From Leptospira yanagawae serovar Saopaulo str. Sao Paulo = ATCC 700523 (lineage in GTDB: Bacteria > Spirochaetota > Leptospiria > Leptospirales > Leptospiraceae), in the NCBI RefSeq assembly GCF_000332475.2, contig NZ_AOGX02000013.1, positions 1 through 64,000 of the forward strand: a stretch of 64,000 bases of DNA. Direction: 5' to 3'. Made by a program: the position numbers and the translations under genes. Below are positions 56,036 through 64,000 of this stretch, in pieces; positions within the stretch are counted from its first letter, which is position 1; every line of letters begins with the position of its first letter. The notes under the pieces were generated by a model that searched no databases, was not told the DNA's origin, and was given only the letters and a program-made list of their open reading frames with translations.

Positions 56036-57198
56036 TATTTTCTTTCTCCTGTAGTGAGTGGGGTAATGGGAATTCCTTTTGGTTTCCTACCTTGGGCTTC
56101 AGCAAAATTCACAGTTTTGATTTGTGGTAAAACTTTCTTAGCAAATAACTTTGATTCTTCGATGAGAGGATAACCAGAGAAGATAAAAGCTCGAATTCCC
56201 ATTTGAATGTATCTTTGGATTTTTTCATACACTTGTTCTGGTGTACCAACAATGGCAGAACCACATCCTGAACGTGCAAGTCCAATCCCTGACCAAATCA
56301 TTGGTTCAATAAAAAGATCTGAGTTTGCTTGTTTTCTAAGTTCATCTTGTCGTAATACGCCTGCTGAATTCGAATCAAGTGCCCGGTGTTTGATATCGTT
56401 TGCCCTATCCATATCAAGTTTTGATAACAGACGTTTTGCGGCATCTTTTGCTTCGTTTTCGGTATCCCTGACAATCAAATGGATTCTTAATCCAAAATCG
56501 ATTTTTCTCCCAAATGTAGAGGCGCGTTCACTTAAGTCTTTCATCGTATCTGCTAACCCTTCTTCGGTTTCCGGCCACATAAGGAATACATCACAAAACT
56601 CTGCACAAAGAGCTCTTGCATCCGGAGAAATCCCACCAAAGTACAATAATGGACCACCATTCTCTTGATACGACTTTACGGGATCTGAAGTTAAATCAAA
56701 TTGGTAATGTTTCCCTTGGAACTTGATATGGTCTCTTGTCCAACCTTGTTGTAAGATTTGAATGACTTCTTTTGAAATTTCATATCTTGTTTTGCTATCT
56801 TTCACCGTACCAGGCAAATCGGATGATATAATATTGATATTTAATCTTCCCTTTAACATATGATCCAAGGTGGAAAGGGTTCTCGATAACATAGGAGGAT
56901 GGATTTCTCCACACCGAATCGCTGTTAGGAGAGAGATTTGTTTTGTGAACTGCGAAGCTGCAGCGGCAAAAGTCAAGGTATCTTGTCCCGTTTGGTAAGA
57001 GGAAGGTAATAGTATATTTTGATACCCCAATTCATCTGCCGTTCGAATGATATCGGAGCAATGTTCAAAGCTGGAACGCAAATTTCCATCCGGAACACCT
57101 AAAAATTCATAATCTCCATTGCAAAGGTCACAAAACCAGGCAACTTCTACAGAGTTGTCTTCGGATCGAATGATGGGTGCTTTTGGGATCGGATTCAT
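56035..57198 (-). CDS. LLM-class flavin-dependent monooxygenase (SsuD-like)
   Basis: A 387-residue luciferase-like monooxygenase. The sequence has the SsuD/alkanesulfonate type layout: [12 protein letters not shown] near the start, [22 protein letters not shown] (in parts: LTAIRCGE and [15 protein letters not shown], about 89-112), NIISSDLPG, and [11 protein letters not shown]. It needs FMNH2 from a separate reductase, perhaps the adjacent old yellow-type or another enzyme. ATG 57198 is preferred over a TTG three codons earlier. It is followed by the aldo/keto reductase and may oxidise an organosulfur compound, whose product the reductase acts on. That link is inference. Confidence 0.8.
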   Translation of the reverse strand: MNPIPKAPIIRSEDNSVEVAWFCDLCNGDYEFLGVPDGNLRSSFEHCSDIIRTADELGYQNILLPSSYQTGQDTLTFAAAASQFTKQISLLTAIRCGEIHPPMLSRTLSTLDHMLKGRLNINIISSDLPGTVKDSKTRYEISKEVIQILQQGWTRDHIKFQGKHYQFDLTSDPVKSYQENGGPLLYFGGISPDARALCAEFCDVFLMWPETEEGLADTMKDLSERASTFGRKIDFGLRIHLIVRDTENEAKDAAKRLLSKLDMDRANDIKHRALDSNSAGVLRQDELRKQANSDLFIEPMIWSGIGLARSGCGSAIVGTPEQVYEKIQRYIQMGIRAFIFSGYPLIEESKLFAKKVLPQIKTVNFAEAQGRKPKGIPITPLTTGERK

Positions 57199-57311
57199 TG
57201 TTGCCAATGGAACAAAGGATACCGAGTTACGACAAGAGGGATTTCAAAAAATCTAAGACTTGCAATATTTTTAGAAAAAATCTAGTCTGACGTTTCGATT
57301 CCTTCCATTCC

Positions 57312-59153
57312 ATGATCACAACGATTGACATCCTATTTTTTGGGTTCACATTCCTTCTCGTATTGGGAATCGGAATGTATGCGGGCCGAAAGGAATCTTC
57401 TTCAAAGGATTATTTCCTAGGTGGCCGTAGCCTTCCTTGGTGGGGCATTGCTGGTTCACTTTTTGGAACCAATATTTCTGCTAACCATTTGGTAGGAATG
57501 CTCGGCATTGGATTTTCTGTGGGTTTTGCACAAAGCCATTATGAATTTGGATCCATCCCTGCCATCGTTTTATTGGCGTTTGTTTTTTTACCTCTATTCC
57601 GTCGTAAAAAGTTTTTTACCCTTTCTCAATTTTTGCAGGAAAAATTTGGAAAACAAACCGGGCGGATATATTCAGCCATCTCACTCATCCTCATCACCAT
57701 CCAACTGACTGGTGCATTGTACATTGGTGCTCGCAGTTTTTTACCTTTTTTAGAAAATTTAGGACTTACGCTTTCTTACGCTGAACTTGTAATTTGGATT
57801 GCATTTACTTCAACCATTTACACTTGGTTTGGTGGACTTAAGTCAGTGGTTTATACCGATGTGATCCAAACATTTTTGATTTTGGCATCGGGACTCGTGC
57901 TTGCCTACCTATCTATCTCAAGACCAGAAGTTGGTGGCATCGTTGAACTCTTTGCAAAGGAAGAAAATAGGTTGGATGGACTTAGTAAAATGAATTTATA
58001 CCTACCTCCAAACCACCCTACCCTTCCATGGACGGGAGCTCTCAGTGGCCTATTTTTGTTACATACATTTTATTGGAACACAAACCAATACGTCGTACAG
58101 CGCACATTAGGTGGAAAATCGCTACGTGAGGCTCGTTTTGGAATATTAGTTGGTGGATTACTCAAACTCACAGTACCTTTTTTCTCAATTCTCACGGGAG
58201 TTGCTGCCTACCAAATTTGGTCTTCTCTTGGCGAAACGGCAAACATTGCCCCCGACGAAGCCTTTTCCAAGTTAGTGGTCCTTGTTGTTCCCGTAGGTTA
58301 TGGTTTGATAGGTGTGATCCTAGCTGGTTTACTTGGTGCCATTTTTTCAAGCATAGATTCCATGTTACACTCAGCGGCTACTTTATTCACAATAGATTTT
58401 TATAAACCATTCTTTGAAAAAAAAGGAAAACCACTATCCGACGAAGAAGAAATGAAATCGGGAAGAATATTCCTTTTCATATTTTCGGTGATTGTGACTG
58501 CCTTTGCCATTTTACTCATTGATCCCAATTCTAAAAAAAACTTCTTTATTGAATTATCAAACCAAAGTTCTCATTTCACTCCTGCCCTTCTCGTTGTGTT
58601 TTTGTTAGGGATTTTCAATGTACGAATCCATACACAGGTGATTTGTGGGACTATTTTACTCACTCCCATCGTTTCTCTTTTTTCTCCCTATTTATACTCA
58701 CTATATTGCCCAAATTTCATGAAACTCACATTTGGTGAAGAATTGAATTTTTTACACAGGGTTTTTTTGATTTTTCATTTTGCACTCTTGGTACTTCTGA
58801 CCTCTGCTTTTTTGGAACATCGGAAACGGAATGAAGAAAGCGAAACCAATACACAAATACAAAACCAAACCATTTTGTTTGGGGTAATCAAACCTTTCCG
58901 TTTACGAAACCTACACTTGGTTTTTATCTTTATCGTTGTTTTTTTGTTTCTAATTTATGTAAGGGTCCAATTTCCATCAAACAAACTCAGTTTTGCTGTA
59001 ATTGGTTTCCTGTTATTTTTTCTATTTTCTATTTTGTTAACTTACCAAAAAAAATTACCCAACCAAATGGTTCTTACTTTGTTTCGAAAACGAGATGAAT
59101 GGCTGTATGGAATTTTACTTGGAATTACGTTCTCTTTCTATTTGTATTTCTAA
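57312..59153 (+). CDS. Sodium:solute symporter
   Basis: A 613-residue protein with about 14 membrane spans, of the SSS family (SglT/PutP-like). The N-terminal segment GGRSLPWWGIAGSLFGTNIS (36-55) is characteristic of the first sodium-binding region. The likely substrate is a sugar or inositol-like compound; the binding residues are not clear enough to say. It is divergent from the LLM gene, with a 100-base shared promoter region. No regulator is nearby. Confidence 0.85.
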   Translation: MITTIDILFFGFTFLLVLGIGMYAGRKESSSKDYFLGGRSLPWWGIAGSLFGTNISANHLVGMLGIGFSVGFAQSHYEFGSIPAIVLLAFVFLPLFRRKKFFTLSQFLQEKFGKQTGRIYSAISLILITIQLTGALYIGARSFLPFLENLGLTLSYAELVIWIAFTSTIYTWFGGLKSVVYTDVIQTFLILASGLVLAYLSISRPEVGGIVELFAKEENRLDGLSKMNLYLPPNHPTLPWTGALSGLFLLHTFYWNTNQYVVQRTLGGKSLREARFGILVGGLLKLTVPFFSILTGVAAYQIWSSLGETANIAPDEAFSKLVVLVVPVGYGLIGVILAGLLGAIFSSIDSMLHSAATLFTIDFYKPFFEKKGKPLSDEEEMKSGRIFLFIFSVIVTAFAILLIDPNSKKNFFIELSNQSSHFTPALLVVFLLGIFNVRIHTQVICGTILLTPIVSLFSPYLYSLYCPNFMKLTFGEELNFLHRVFLIFHFALLVLLTSAFLEHRKRNEESETNTQIQNQTILFGVIKPFRLRNLHLVFIFIVVFLFLIYVRVQFPSNKLSFAVIGFLLFFLFSILLTYQKKLPNQMVLTLFRKRDEWLYGILLGITFSFYLYF

Positions 59154-59271
59154 ACTAAACTTTGCGAAATCAATATTTCCATAAATTTAAATGACCCAAT
59201 TCATTGCATACCGACCGAAGGTATGTATGCAATCTCAGAAAATGATTTTGTCAATATATTTCAATTTATGT

Positions 59272-59301
59272 TTGCACTTCCAATACAATTCAAAGTAATA
59301 T
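59272..59301 (+). promoter_or_regulatory. Putative promoter for the SRPBCC gene
   Basis: TTGCAC and TAATAT are separated by 18 bases, a reasonable sigma-70 promoter, 22 bases before the SRPBCC start. AGAGG follows shortly before the ATG. Confidence 0.35.
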
Positions 59302-59322
59302 AACAAAGACAAGAGGTAATGT

Positions 59323-59847
59323 ATGATAAAGAAAATATCATTAGGATTAGTTGGTTTTTTAATTCTTTTGTTAATCGTATCGGCTTTGTTGCCTGCACAG
59401 TACCACGTCGAAAGATCCATCACCGTGAATGCAACCCCAAACAAGGTTTATCCCCTTCTCCAAAACTTTGCCGAGTGGGAAAAATGGTCAGTTTGGGCAA
59501 GCCTCGATCCAAACCAAAAAGTATCTGTTACAGGTGAACCAGGTAAACCTGGACACAAACAAGAATGGGATGGACCGATCAATGGAAAAGGTTCCATGAC
59601 AATTGACGCAGCAGAATCCAACGTATTCCTAAAAATGAATCTAGTATTTGAAGAACCACAACCAATGGTTGCAACTTCAAAATTCGAGCTAAAACCAGAA
59701 GGAACCAAAACTATCGTTATATGGCATAATGAAGGAGCCCTGGAATATCCGATAGGTAGGTTTTTTGGATTGTTTTTGGATTCTATGTTAGGCAAGGATT
59801 TTGAAACAGGTCTTGCAAAATTAAAAGAAGTGGTCGAAAAGCAGTAA
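59323..59847 (+). CDS. Membrane-anchored SRPBCC-fold protein
   Basis: A 174-residue protein with a single N-terminal membrane helix (about 5-22) followed by a SRPBCC/polyketide-cyclase fold: VERSITVNATPNKVYPLLQNFAEWEKW (in parts: VERSITVNATPNKVYPLL and NFAEWEKW), PLQ-type helix, and a C-terminal helix with MLGKDFETGLAKLK. It likely faces the periplasm and binds a hydrophobic ligand. AGAGG precedes the ATG. Confidence 0.75.
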   Translation: MIKKISLGLVGFLILLLIVSALLPAQYHVERSITVNATPNKVYPLLQNFAEWEKWSVWASLDPNQKVSVTGEPGKPGHKQEWDGPINGKGSMTIDAAESNVFLKMNLVFEEPQPMVATSKFELKPEGTKTIVIWHNEGALEYPIGRFFGLFLDSMLGKDFETGLAKLKEVVEKQ

Positions 59848-60002
59848 TGGATCGATTCACTAGAAATGTTACCATTGATTTATACTTTTTAGTGAATTGA
59901 TATTAAAGGATTGAGTCAAAAACTCAATTCAAGATTTTCTAGAACGAATGGTGAAAGAAAAGTATTTGGAAAATTCACCAAGTTTTTTAGGAGGCTTATA
60001 TC
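59848..60002. other. Intergenic region with two hairpins
   Basis: No gene is seen. It holds an 8-bp inverted repeat ATTCACTA/TAGTGAAT at about 59855-59897 and a short hairpin TTGAGT/ACTCAA at 59911-59927, which may end the SRPBCC transcript. The strong ribosome site AGGAGG for the small gene lies at the right end. Confidence 0.45.
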
Positions 60003-60137
60003 ATGGTAGGAATGATCAATCAGGGTCTTTGGTTACTTTCCTCCGTAGAAAAGAAATATAAAGCCAAAACAAAACAAAATTTGACTAAAATCGTTTTGAA
60101 CTATCTGCACTTGAGGGAATACAAAAAGTTCAAATAA
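60003..60137 (+). CDS. Small basic protein (44 residues)
   Basis: An open frame of 44 codons with a perfect AGGAGG eight bases before its ATG, among the best ribosome sites in the window. The protein MVGMINQGLWLLSSVEKKYK and onwards is strongly basic (many Lys in the second half) with a short hydrophobic stretch near the start. No family known. It may be a small regulatory or membrane-associated protein. Gap of 94 bases to the rhomboid gene. Confidence 0.55.
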   Translation: MVGMINQGLWLLSSVEKKYKAKTKQNLTKIVLNYLHLREYKKFK

Positions 60138-60231
60138 TGAATTCGATTTTCCTAAGTTTCCTATCCCCAAGAAACTTGATTGGCAAATTTGCACCTAACG
60201 GATATATTTGGTTTAGAGTCAGCAATATTAG

Positions 60232-60987
60232 ATGTTTGTATTTGAAAAAGCCAATCAGAAATCTCGATTTCCAATCGTTACGATTTGTTTGATTCTACTC
60301 ACTTTATGTACACTTTCATTTGATTCGATTGGTGACTATGCATTCACTCCTAAAAAAGAATTTGGGCTCAGTTTACTGGCATCATTTTTGTTTAATACTT
60401 CTTTTGTTGAGTGGACTACGAATGCAATTTACCTTTATATGTTTGCCGACAATGTAGAAGATGTTGTAGGGCACCTTCATTTTTTCTTTTTGTTTTTCTT
60501 TTTTGGAATTCTTGCCAACTTAACCTATTATATCTTTCACATGAATTCCATCACTCCAGTTGTTGGGACGTCCGGAGTTGTATCCGGAATTTTAGGAATG
60601 TATTATGTGTTCTTTCCCAATGTGAAAAGTACAATGGTCTTTGAAAAATTAGTAGTCCGTGAAGTCCCTATTTTTATTAGTCTGAGCATTTGGATTTGTG
60701 TCCAAACCTACCTCTACCTTGTGGAACTCCATTCGAATGTCAAAACCACTTATGCAGGACAAGTTGTCACCTTCCTCAGTGGCATGGTGATCGCCACTGT
60801 TTTGGTCAGACACCAATTTTTGGACAAACTCGAACATAAACTTAGGTTAACTACCTTCCAAAACAAAACCGTACTTTGTCCTTCTTGTAACCATCCGATC
60901 CCTGCCAAAAAGTACGGGAGGTTCCACTGCACAGTCTGCCAAACCAATTTTTTCTTTGATCGAAATGGAAAAAAATTTCTTCCTTAA
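60232..60987 (+). CDS. Rhomboid-like protein with Zn ribbon, catalytic His replaced
   Basis: A 251-residue membrane protein. It follows the rhomboid layout FADNVED, VGTSGVVSGILG (the GxSG nucleophile region, about 110-121) and IWICVQ. Where active rhomboids have AHxGG in the last catalytic helix, this one has TYAGQVVTFLSG, with Gln in place of His. The L1-loop His before TNAIYLYMF is also replaced by Glu/Trp. Without the Ser-His dyad it is likely inactive, a pseudoprotease. The cytoplasmic tail holds a zinc ribbon, CPSC and CTVC, about 208-231. Confidence 0.65.
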   Translation: MFVFEKANQKSRFPIVTICLILLTLCTLSFDSIGDYAFTPKKEFGLSLLASFLFNTSFVEWTTNAIYLYMFADNVEDVVGHLHFFFLFFFFGILANLTYYIFHMNSITPVVGTSGVVSGILGMYYVFFPNVKSTMVFEKLVVREVPIFISLSIWICVQTYLYLVELHSNVKTTYAGQVVTFLSGMVIATVLVRHQFLDKLEHKLRLTTFQNKTVLCPSCNHPIPAKKYGRFHCTVCQTNFFFDRNGKKFLP

Positions 60988-61101
60988 AACGAAAAACTAA
61001 CTACATTCCTTAATCAGAATTCAATTCAGATCCATTTTTATATCGACAAATCTACGTTTGTAAGATTCAATTCTCCTTTACCGAATCTTGGAGATATACA
61101 A

Positions 61102-61947
61102 ATGAAACCGTTTTTAATTTTAATCCTCTTTTCTTTTTTTCTCATACACCCAATTGTTTCTGAAGAAAAACCTGTTCCTCCTGGACCACCTAAGGAAGGT
61201 TATTTTATTGTTACCTACAAAAACTACTCTGTAAATTTAGAAATTGATGTGAATGGATATTCGGTTCGCAGTGGCAATTCCAATGAAGACTCTTCTGGCC
61301 AAGCTGACGTCAATTACTGGATCATTCCTGGGACAAACAAATTGAATATCCGATTGTCAGAACGCAAAAACAACAAAAAAGACAAAAACAAAACCGATTT
61401 CCCAAAAGAAGCTGAAGTAAAATTGATTCTCGGACAAAAAGACCAATTCCCTGATGAAGGAGTTTTACTCCATCACTTCGAATGGAAAGAAGGAAACCAA
61501 ACCCAGTTAGGAGAATGGAAAGAAATTTCCTTTGAACCTCCCTTTTTGCCACCAAGTGAATTATGGAAACAAGCAGAATCGCTTACCCTTAGCAAAGAAC
61601 TAGAAACCTCTGCCATTGGCTATTTAAAAGATTTCACAAAAGTACTCAACACAAAAGATAACAAAAAAATTCTTAGTGCTACTGCCTTTCGCGCAAAAGA
61701 CACGTCCGAAGTGAGATACTACCCGTATAACGAAGTGGATGAGTTGAAATCCATCCAAGGAATGACAAAGGCAATTGGTTCCACATGGAAGCTAAAGCCA
61801 AACAATTACAAGTTTAAGTTACTTTGTAACCAACAAATTCTAGAAATCACAGATCAAAAATCAGAACCTGTTATCACTTCCAAAAAAGGAGCCGCCATTC
61901 CAATTTATCTAAGTCGAATCGGTGGGAAATGGGTGGTCGTACGATAA
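61102..61947 (+). CDS. Secreted protein of unknown function
   Basis: A 281-residue protein with a signal peptide (about 1-20, FFLIHPIVSEE). The mature part begins with a Pro-rich segment PVPPGPPKEG, then a beta-rich domain (YFIVTYKNYSVNLEIDVNGY). Residues 80-95 are very rich in Lys and Asn. I recognise no family. ATG 61102 is the first in frame after a short leader. It lies 114 bases after the rhomboid gene and may be co-transcribed. Confidence 0.6.
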   Translation: MKPFLILILFSFFLIHPIVSEEKPVPPGPPKEGYFIVTYKNYSVNLEIDVNGYSVRSGNSNEDSSGQADVNYWIIPGTNKLNIRLSERKNNKKDKNKTDFPKEAEVKLILGQKDQFPDEGVLLHHFEWKEGNQTQLGEWKEISFEPPFLPPSELWKQAESLTLSKELETSAIGYLKDFTKVLNTKDNKKILSATAFRAKDTSEVRYYPYNEVDELKSIQGMTKAIGSTWKLKPNNYKFKLLCNQQILEITDQKSEPVITSKKGAAIPIYLSRIGGKWVVVR

Positions 61948-62083
61948 AAAAAATCTGAGGCAAACATATCTGATAATCGAGAGACTGAACCACCAAATCA
62001 GTACAATACGGGATCCTTGAATGATGGAAGATTCACAGATCCTTACGATTCATCCGTTTGAACACAAATTATGATTATTTGAT

Positions 62084-63343
62084 TTATTTTTTTTCAGAAA
62101 TGGCAAATATTTTTTTGGGATCACTGATCCCTTTCAGCTTATGTTCTCCCAACTCTTCCCAACGAACAGGAATTTGGTGAGCTAAATTTTCGGATGCAAG
62201 GACTGCTTTTCCTAATTCCCCACACATACCGGCAATCCTACTAGTTAAATTCACAGCTTCCCCAATCACTGTAAAGTCCAGTCGATCCAAGGAACCTATA
62301 TTTCCATATAGTATTTCACCGGAATGCAGTCCAACGCCGTGATGGATCGAAATTTTGCCTTCGGATTCTCTCTTTTGGTTTAATTTATGAAGTTCATTAC
62401 CTAATTTACGAATTGCAAGTAATACTTTTTTCCCTACCACTCGTTTGTTATTTTCTTGGAATGGAAATACAGCGAGAATTCCATCTCCTAAAAGTTTTAA
62501 TACTTCTCCGCCATAAGCTTCTATCTGTGGTATGGCAACTCCAAAATAGTCATTTAACAACTGTATGACTTCCGTCGGAGATAGTTTTTCGCTTAAACCT
62601 GAATAATTTCGGATATCAGAAAACCAAATCACTGATTGGATATTGTCCAACTCCCCTAAGTAAATTTTACCTGAGTATACTGTGGAACCAGTCCGTTTAC
62701 CTAAATAAATACTTAACAAAGATTCTGTAAGTTCAGATTGGATGAAGGTCCACCACTTCAGTGCGATTAGGTTTAAAGATTTTGTTAAAAAATCTAATTC
62801 TGTTTTATCAAATCCAAAAGGTTTTTTGGTTAATAGACTTAAAAAAGCATAACTGTTTCCTTTTTGGATCACCGGTACCGCAAAATAACCAGTGGCACCA
62901 GAGGGAGCGAGTTCTTCCAAAATAGGATAAGGATATGGCCCGGTATAACCCTCTTCAAATTGATAATAGTAAGTTTTTTTCGAAGTTAAAACATATTGAA
63001 TGGGACTTGCCGTAAATTGAGACGACTGAATCGAACCTAATCGAAATTTGGTGACCCGAACAAATGAGTTTGGAAATTCGTAAAATTTGCTGGAATGAAA
63101 TAATGTATCAGCTTGAATATCAAACATTTTTTTTTGGTCATTTGGAGCCCAAAGATAAGCAAGAGTTTCCACTTGGGGGTGTAAGGTTCTTGTTCCCATA
63201 TTTCCTCTAATTATTTCTAATCCGAGAGATCGTAAGTATTGAATATAGGAATGAAATAACAAAGCAGGAGAATCTATTTTTGGCATCTCCACTAAATACC
63301 AATCCATAAAGGTATCAAGTAATGATTTGGAAGTATTCATCAT
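62084..63343 (-). CDS. Class III adenylate cyclase with sensor N-terminus
   Basis: A protein of about 419 residues. The C-terminal cyclase domain has the two metal-binding Asp (WFSDIRNYSG and LLGDGILAVF), adenine-specifying Lys and Asp (VLKLLGDG and LDFTVIGEA), and the transition-state Asn and Arg (NLTSRI), so it should make cAMP. The N-terminal 200 residues include a GAF-like sensor (TGYFAVPVIQKGNSYAFLSL). The frame extends to ATG 63403, but that would overlap the icd terminator, so I prefer the tandem ATG at 63338-63343. Confidence 0.75.
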   Translation of the reverse strand: MMNTSKSLLDTFMDWYLVEMPKIDSPALLFHSYIQYLRSLGLEIIRGNMGTRTLHPQVETLAYLWAPNDQKKMFDIQADTLFHSSKFYEFPNSFVRVTKFRLGSIQSSQFTASPIQYVLTSKKTYYYQFEEGYTGPYPYPILEELAPSGATGYFAVPVIQKGNSYAFLSLLTKKPFGFDKTELDFLTKSLNLIALKWWTFIQSELTESLLSIYLGKRTGSTVYSGKIYLGELDNIQSVIWFSDIRNYSGLSEKLSPTEVIQLLNDYFGVAIPQIEAYGGEVLKLLGDGILAVFPFQENNKRVVGKKVLLAIRKLGNELHKLNQKRESEGKISIHHGVGLHSGEILYGNIGSLDRLDFTVIGEAVNLTSRIAGMCGELGKAVLASENLAHQIPVRWEELGEHKLKGISDPKKIFAISEKK

Positions 63344-63400
63344 GGAATGTTTATTGGATAAGGAAAAAGAAAGAAGGCAAGAAAATAAAGAAAAGAAAAT

Positions 63401-63424
63401 CACCCTGCCAAAAGACAGGGTGAA
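63401..63424 (-). terminator. Rho-independent terminator of icd
   Basis: TCACCCTG / CAGGGTGA is a perfect 8-bp stem around eight bases; on the minus strand it is followed by TTTTCTTTTC. It ends the isocitrate dehydrogenase transcript. Confidence 0.75.
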
Positions 63425-63433
63425 GTGGACTCA

Positions 63434-64000
63434 TTATTTGAGTTTTGCGTCCAATCGTTTTTGTACAGCTTCCATAAATTGGAACGTATCCAATTCCGTT
63501 TTTTTGGCAGCTGTCGAAAGTGAAAGAAGATCTTTTGTCATCTCACCACCTTCAATAGTTTCGATGATCGCTTCTTCTAATTTGTGAGCAAAATTCACTA
63601 CATCAGGAGTTCCATCAAGTTCACCACGTTTTGCAAGAGCACCGGTCCATGCAAAAATTGATGCTACTGAATTTGTGGAAGTGGTTTCCCCTTTTTGGTA
63701 CTTGCGGTAGTGACGCGTTACTGTTCCGTGAGCTGCTTCGTATTCGTATTTTCCATCTGGAGAAACAAGAACAGAAGTCATAAGACCAAGGGAACCAAAA
63801 CCAGAAGCAACCATATCGCTCATTACATCACCATCATAGTTCATAAGAGCCCAAAGTTGACCACCTTCGTTTTTCATAATCTGAGCTACAGCATCATCAA
63901 TAAGGAAGTAACTGTAAGTAATTCCTGCTACTTTCATAGCGGCTTCTTGTTCTTTTGCCATGGTATCAAAGATATCACGGAAACGAGCATGGTACTTTTT
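63434..64000 (-). CDS. icd: Isocitrate dehydrogenase (partial, C-terminal part)
   Basis: The C-terminal 188 codons of an NADP-type isocitrate dehydrogenase; the frame continues past the window edge, so the N-terminus is missing. The segment [10 protein letters not shown] near the edge, [19 protein letters not shown] with the metal-binding Asp residues, and [23 protein letters not shown] (in parts: [10 protein letters not shown] and KGETTSTNS) follow the eukaryote-type (subfamily II) form. It converts isocitrate to 2-oxoglutarate with CO2 release in the citric acid cycle. A terminator follows its stop. Confidence 0.9.
   Translation of the reverse strand, partial: KKYHARFRDIFDTMAKEQEAAMKVAGITYSYFLIDDAVAQIMKNEGGQLWALMNYDGDVMSDMVASGFGSLGLMTSVLVSPDGKYEYEAAHGTVTRHYRKYQKGETTSTNSVASIFAWTGALAKRGELDGTPDVVNFAHKLEEAIIETIEGGEMTKDLLSLSTAAKKTELDTFQFMEAVQKRLDAKLK

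Noticed and set aside
63344..63403. Longer cyclase start at 63403
   Set aside because: Would place the start inside the icd terminator; the tandem ATG near 63340 is more plausible.
1..64000. tRNA or rRNA genes
   Set aside because: No cloverleaf or rRNA-like stretch was seen by eye in any intergenic gap; a tRNAscan run would settle it.

Overview
The window looks like chromosomal DNA of a Leptospira-type spirochaete, most likely from the saprophytic clade. This is inferred from the AT-rich base use, the many lipoproteins with loose spirochaetal lipoboxes, a flagellin-associated Maf/DUF115 protein, MotA-like and chemotaxis proteins, and multi-sensor signalling proteins. I see no rRNA, tRNA, CRISPR array, phage or intact insertion sequence. 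The last gene, isocitrate dehydrogenase, runs off the right edge.

Layout. 1-575 holds no convincing gene, only hairpins and one copy of a GC-rich repeat. 576-8894 is a long minus-strand run: acetyltransferase, PEGA protein, two DppB/DppC-like permeases, PtsN-like protein, membrane protein, RnfC-like iron-sulfur protein, small Cys-rich protein and a GT2 glycosyltransferase. 9015-11935 pairs a membrane/TPR protein with a MotA-like stator. 11944-16174 is housekeeping: rRNA methyltransferase, RNase H, Fur-family regulator and CCA-adding enzyme. 16354-18831 holds a porin and two lipoproteins. 19069-22291 holds a chemoreceptor and a di-haem peroxidase. 22325-24135 is a cobalamin riboswitch followed by two lipoprotein genes, the most interesting regulatory unit here. 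24334-28377 is tlpA-like, glutamine amidotransferase and secA. 28515-32972 holds an acidic protein, a Maf protein whose coding extends upstream of any normal start codon, an HDOD/ATPase fusion and a lone ABC ATPase. 33043-36771 encodes a 1242-residue lipoprotein. 37015-40030 holds DUF445, an epimerase and a secreted protein. 40228-42617 is an arsenic operon (arsR, arsC, DUF6428-like, acr3). 42655-49598 is mostly minus strand: old yellow enzyme, GGDEF, PAS, acetyltransferase and acyl-CoA dehydrogenase. 49718-53798 holds hydrolase, SDR, YiiX-like, an ArsR/SRPBCC pair and DUF4180. 53907-64000 holds a GAF protein, an AKR/LLM pair, a sodium symporter, SRPBCC, a 44-residue small gene, a rhomboid-like protein lacking its catalytic His, an adenylate cyclase and icd.

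Functional themes are envelope and lipoprotein biology, environmental sensing (chemoreceptor, c-di-GMP, cAMP, PAS/GAF), metal and metalloid response (Fur, ArsR, Acr3, B12) and redox chemistry. Three copies of a palindromic GC-rich repeat (501-547, 13497-13542, 48307-48348) lie between genes and are not explained by any gene. All functional names rest on motif recognition by eye; no database search was run.
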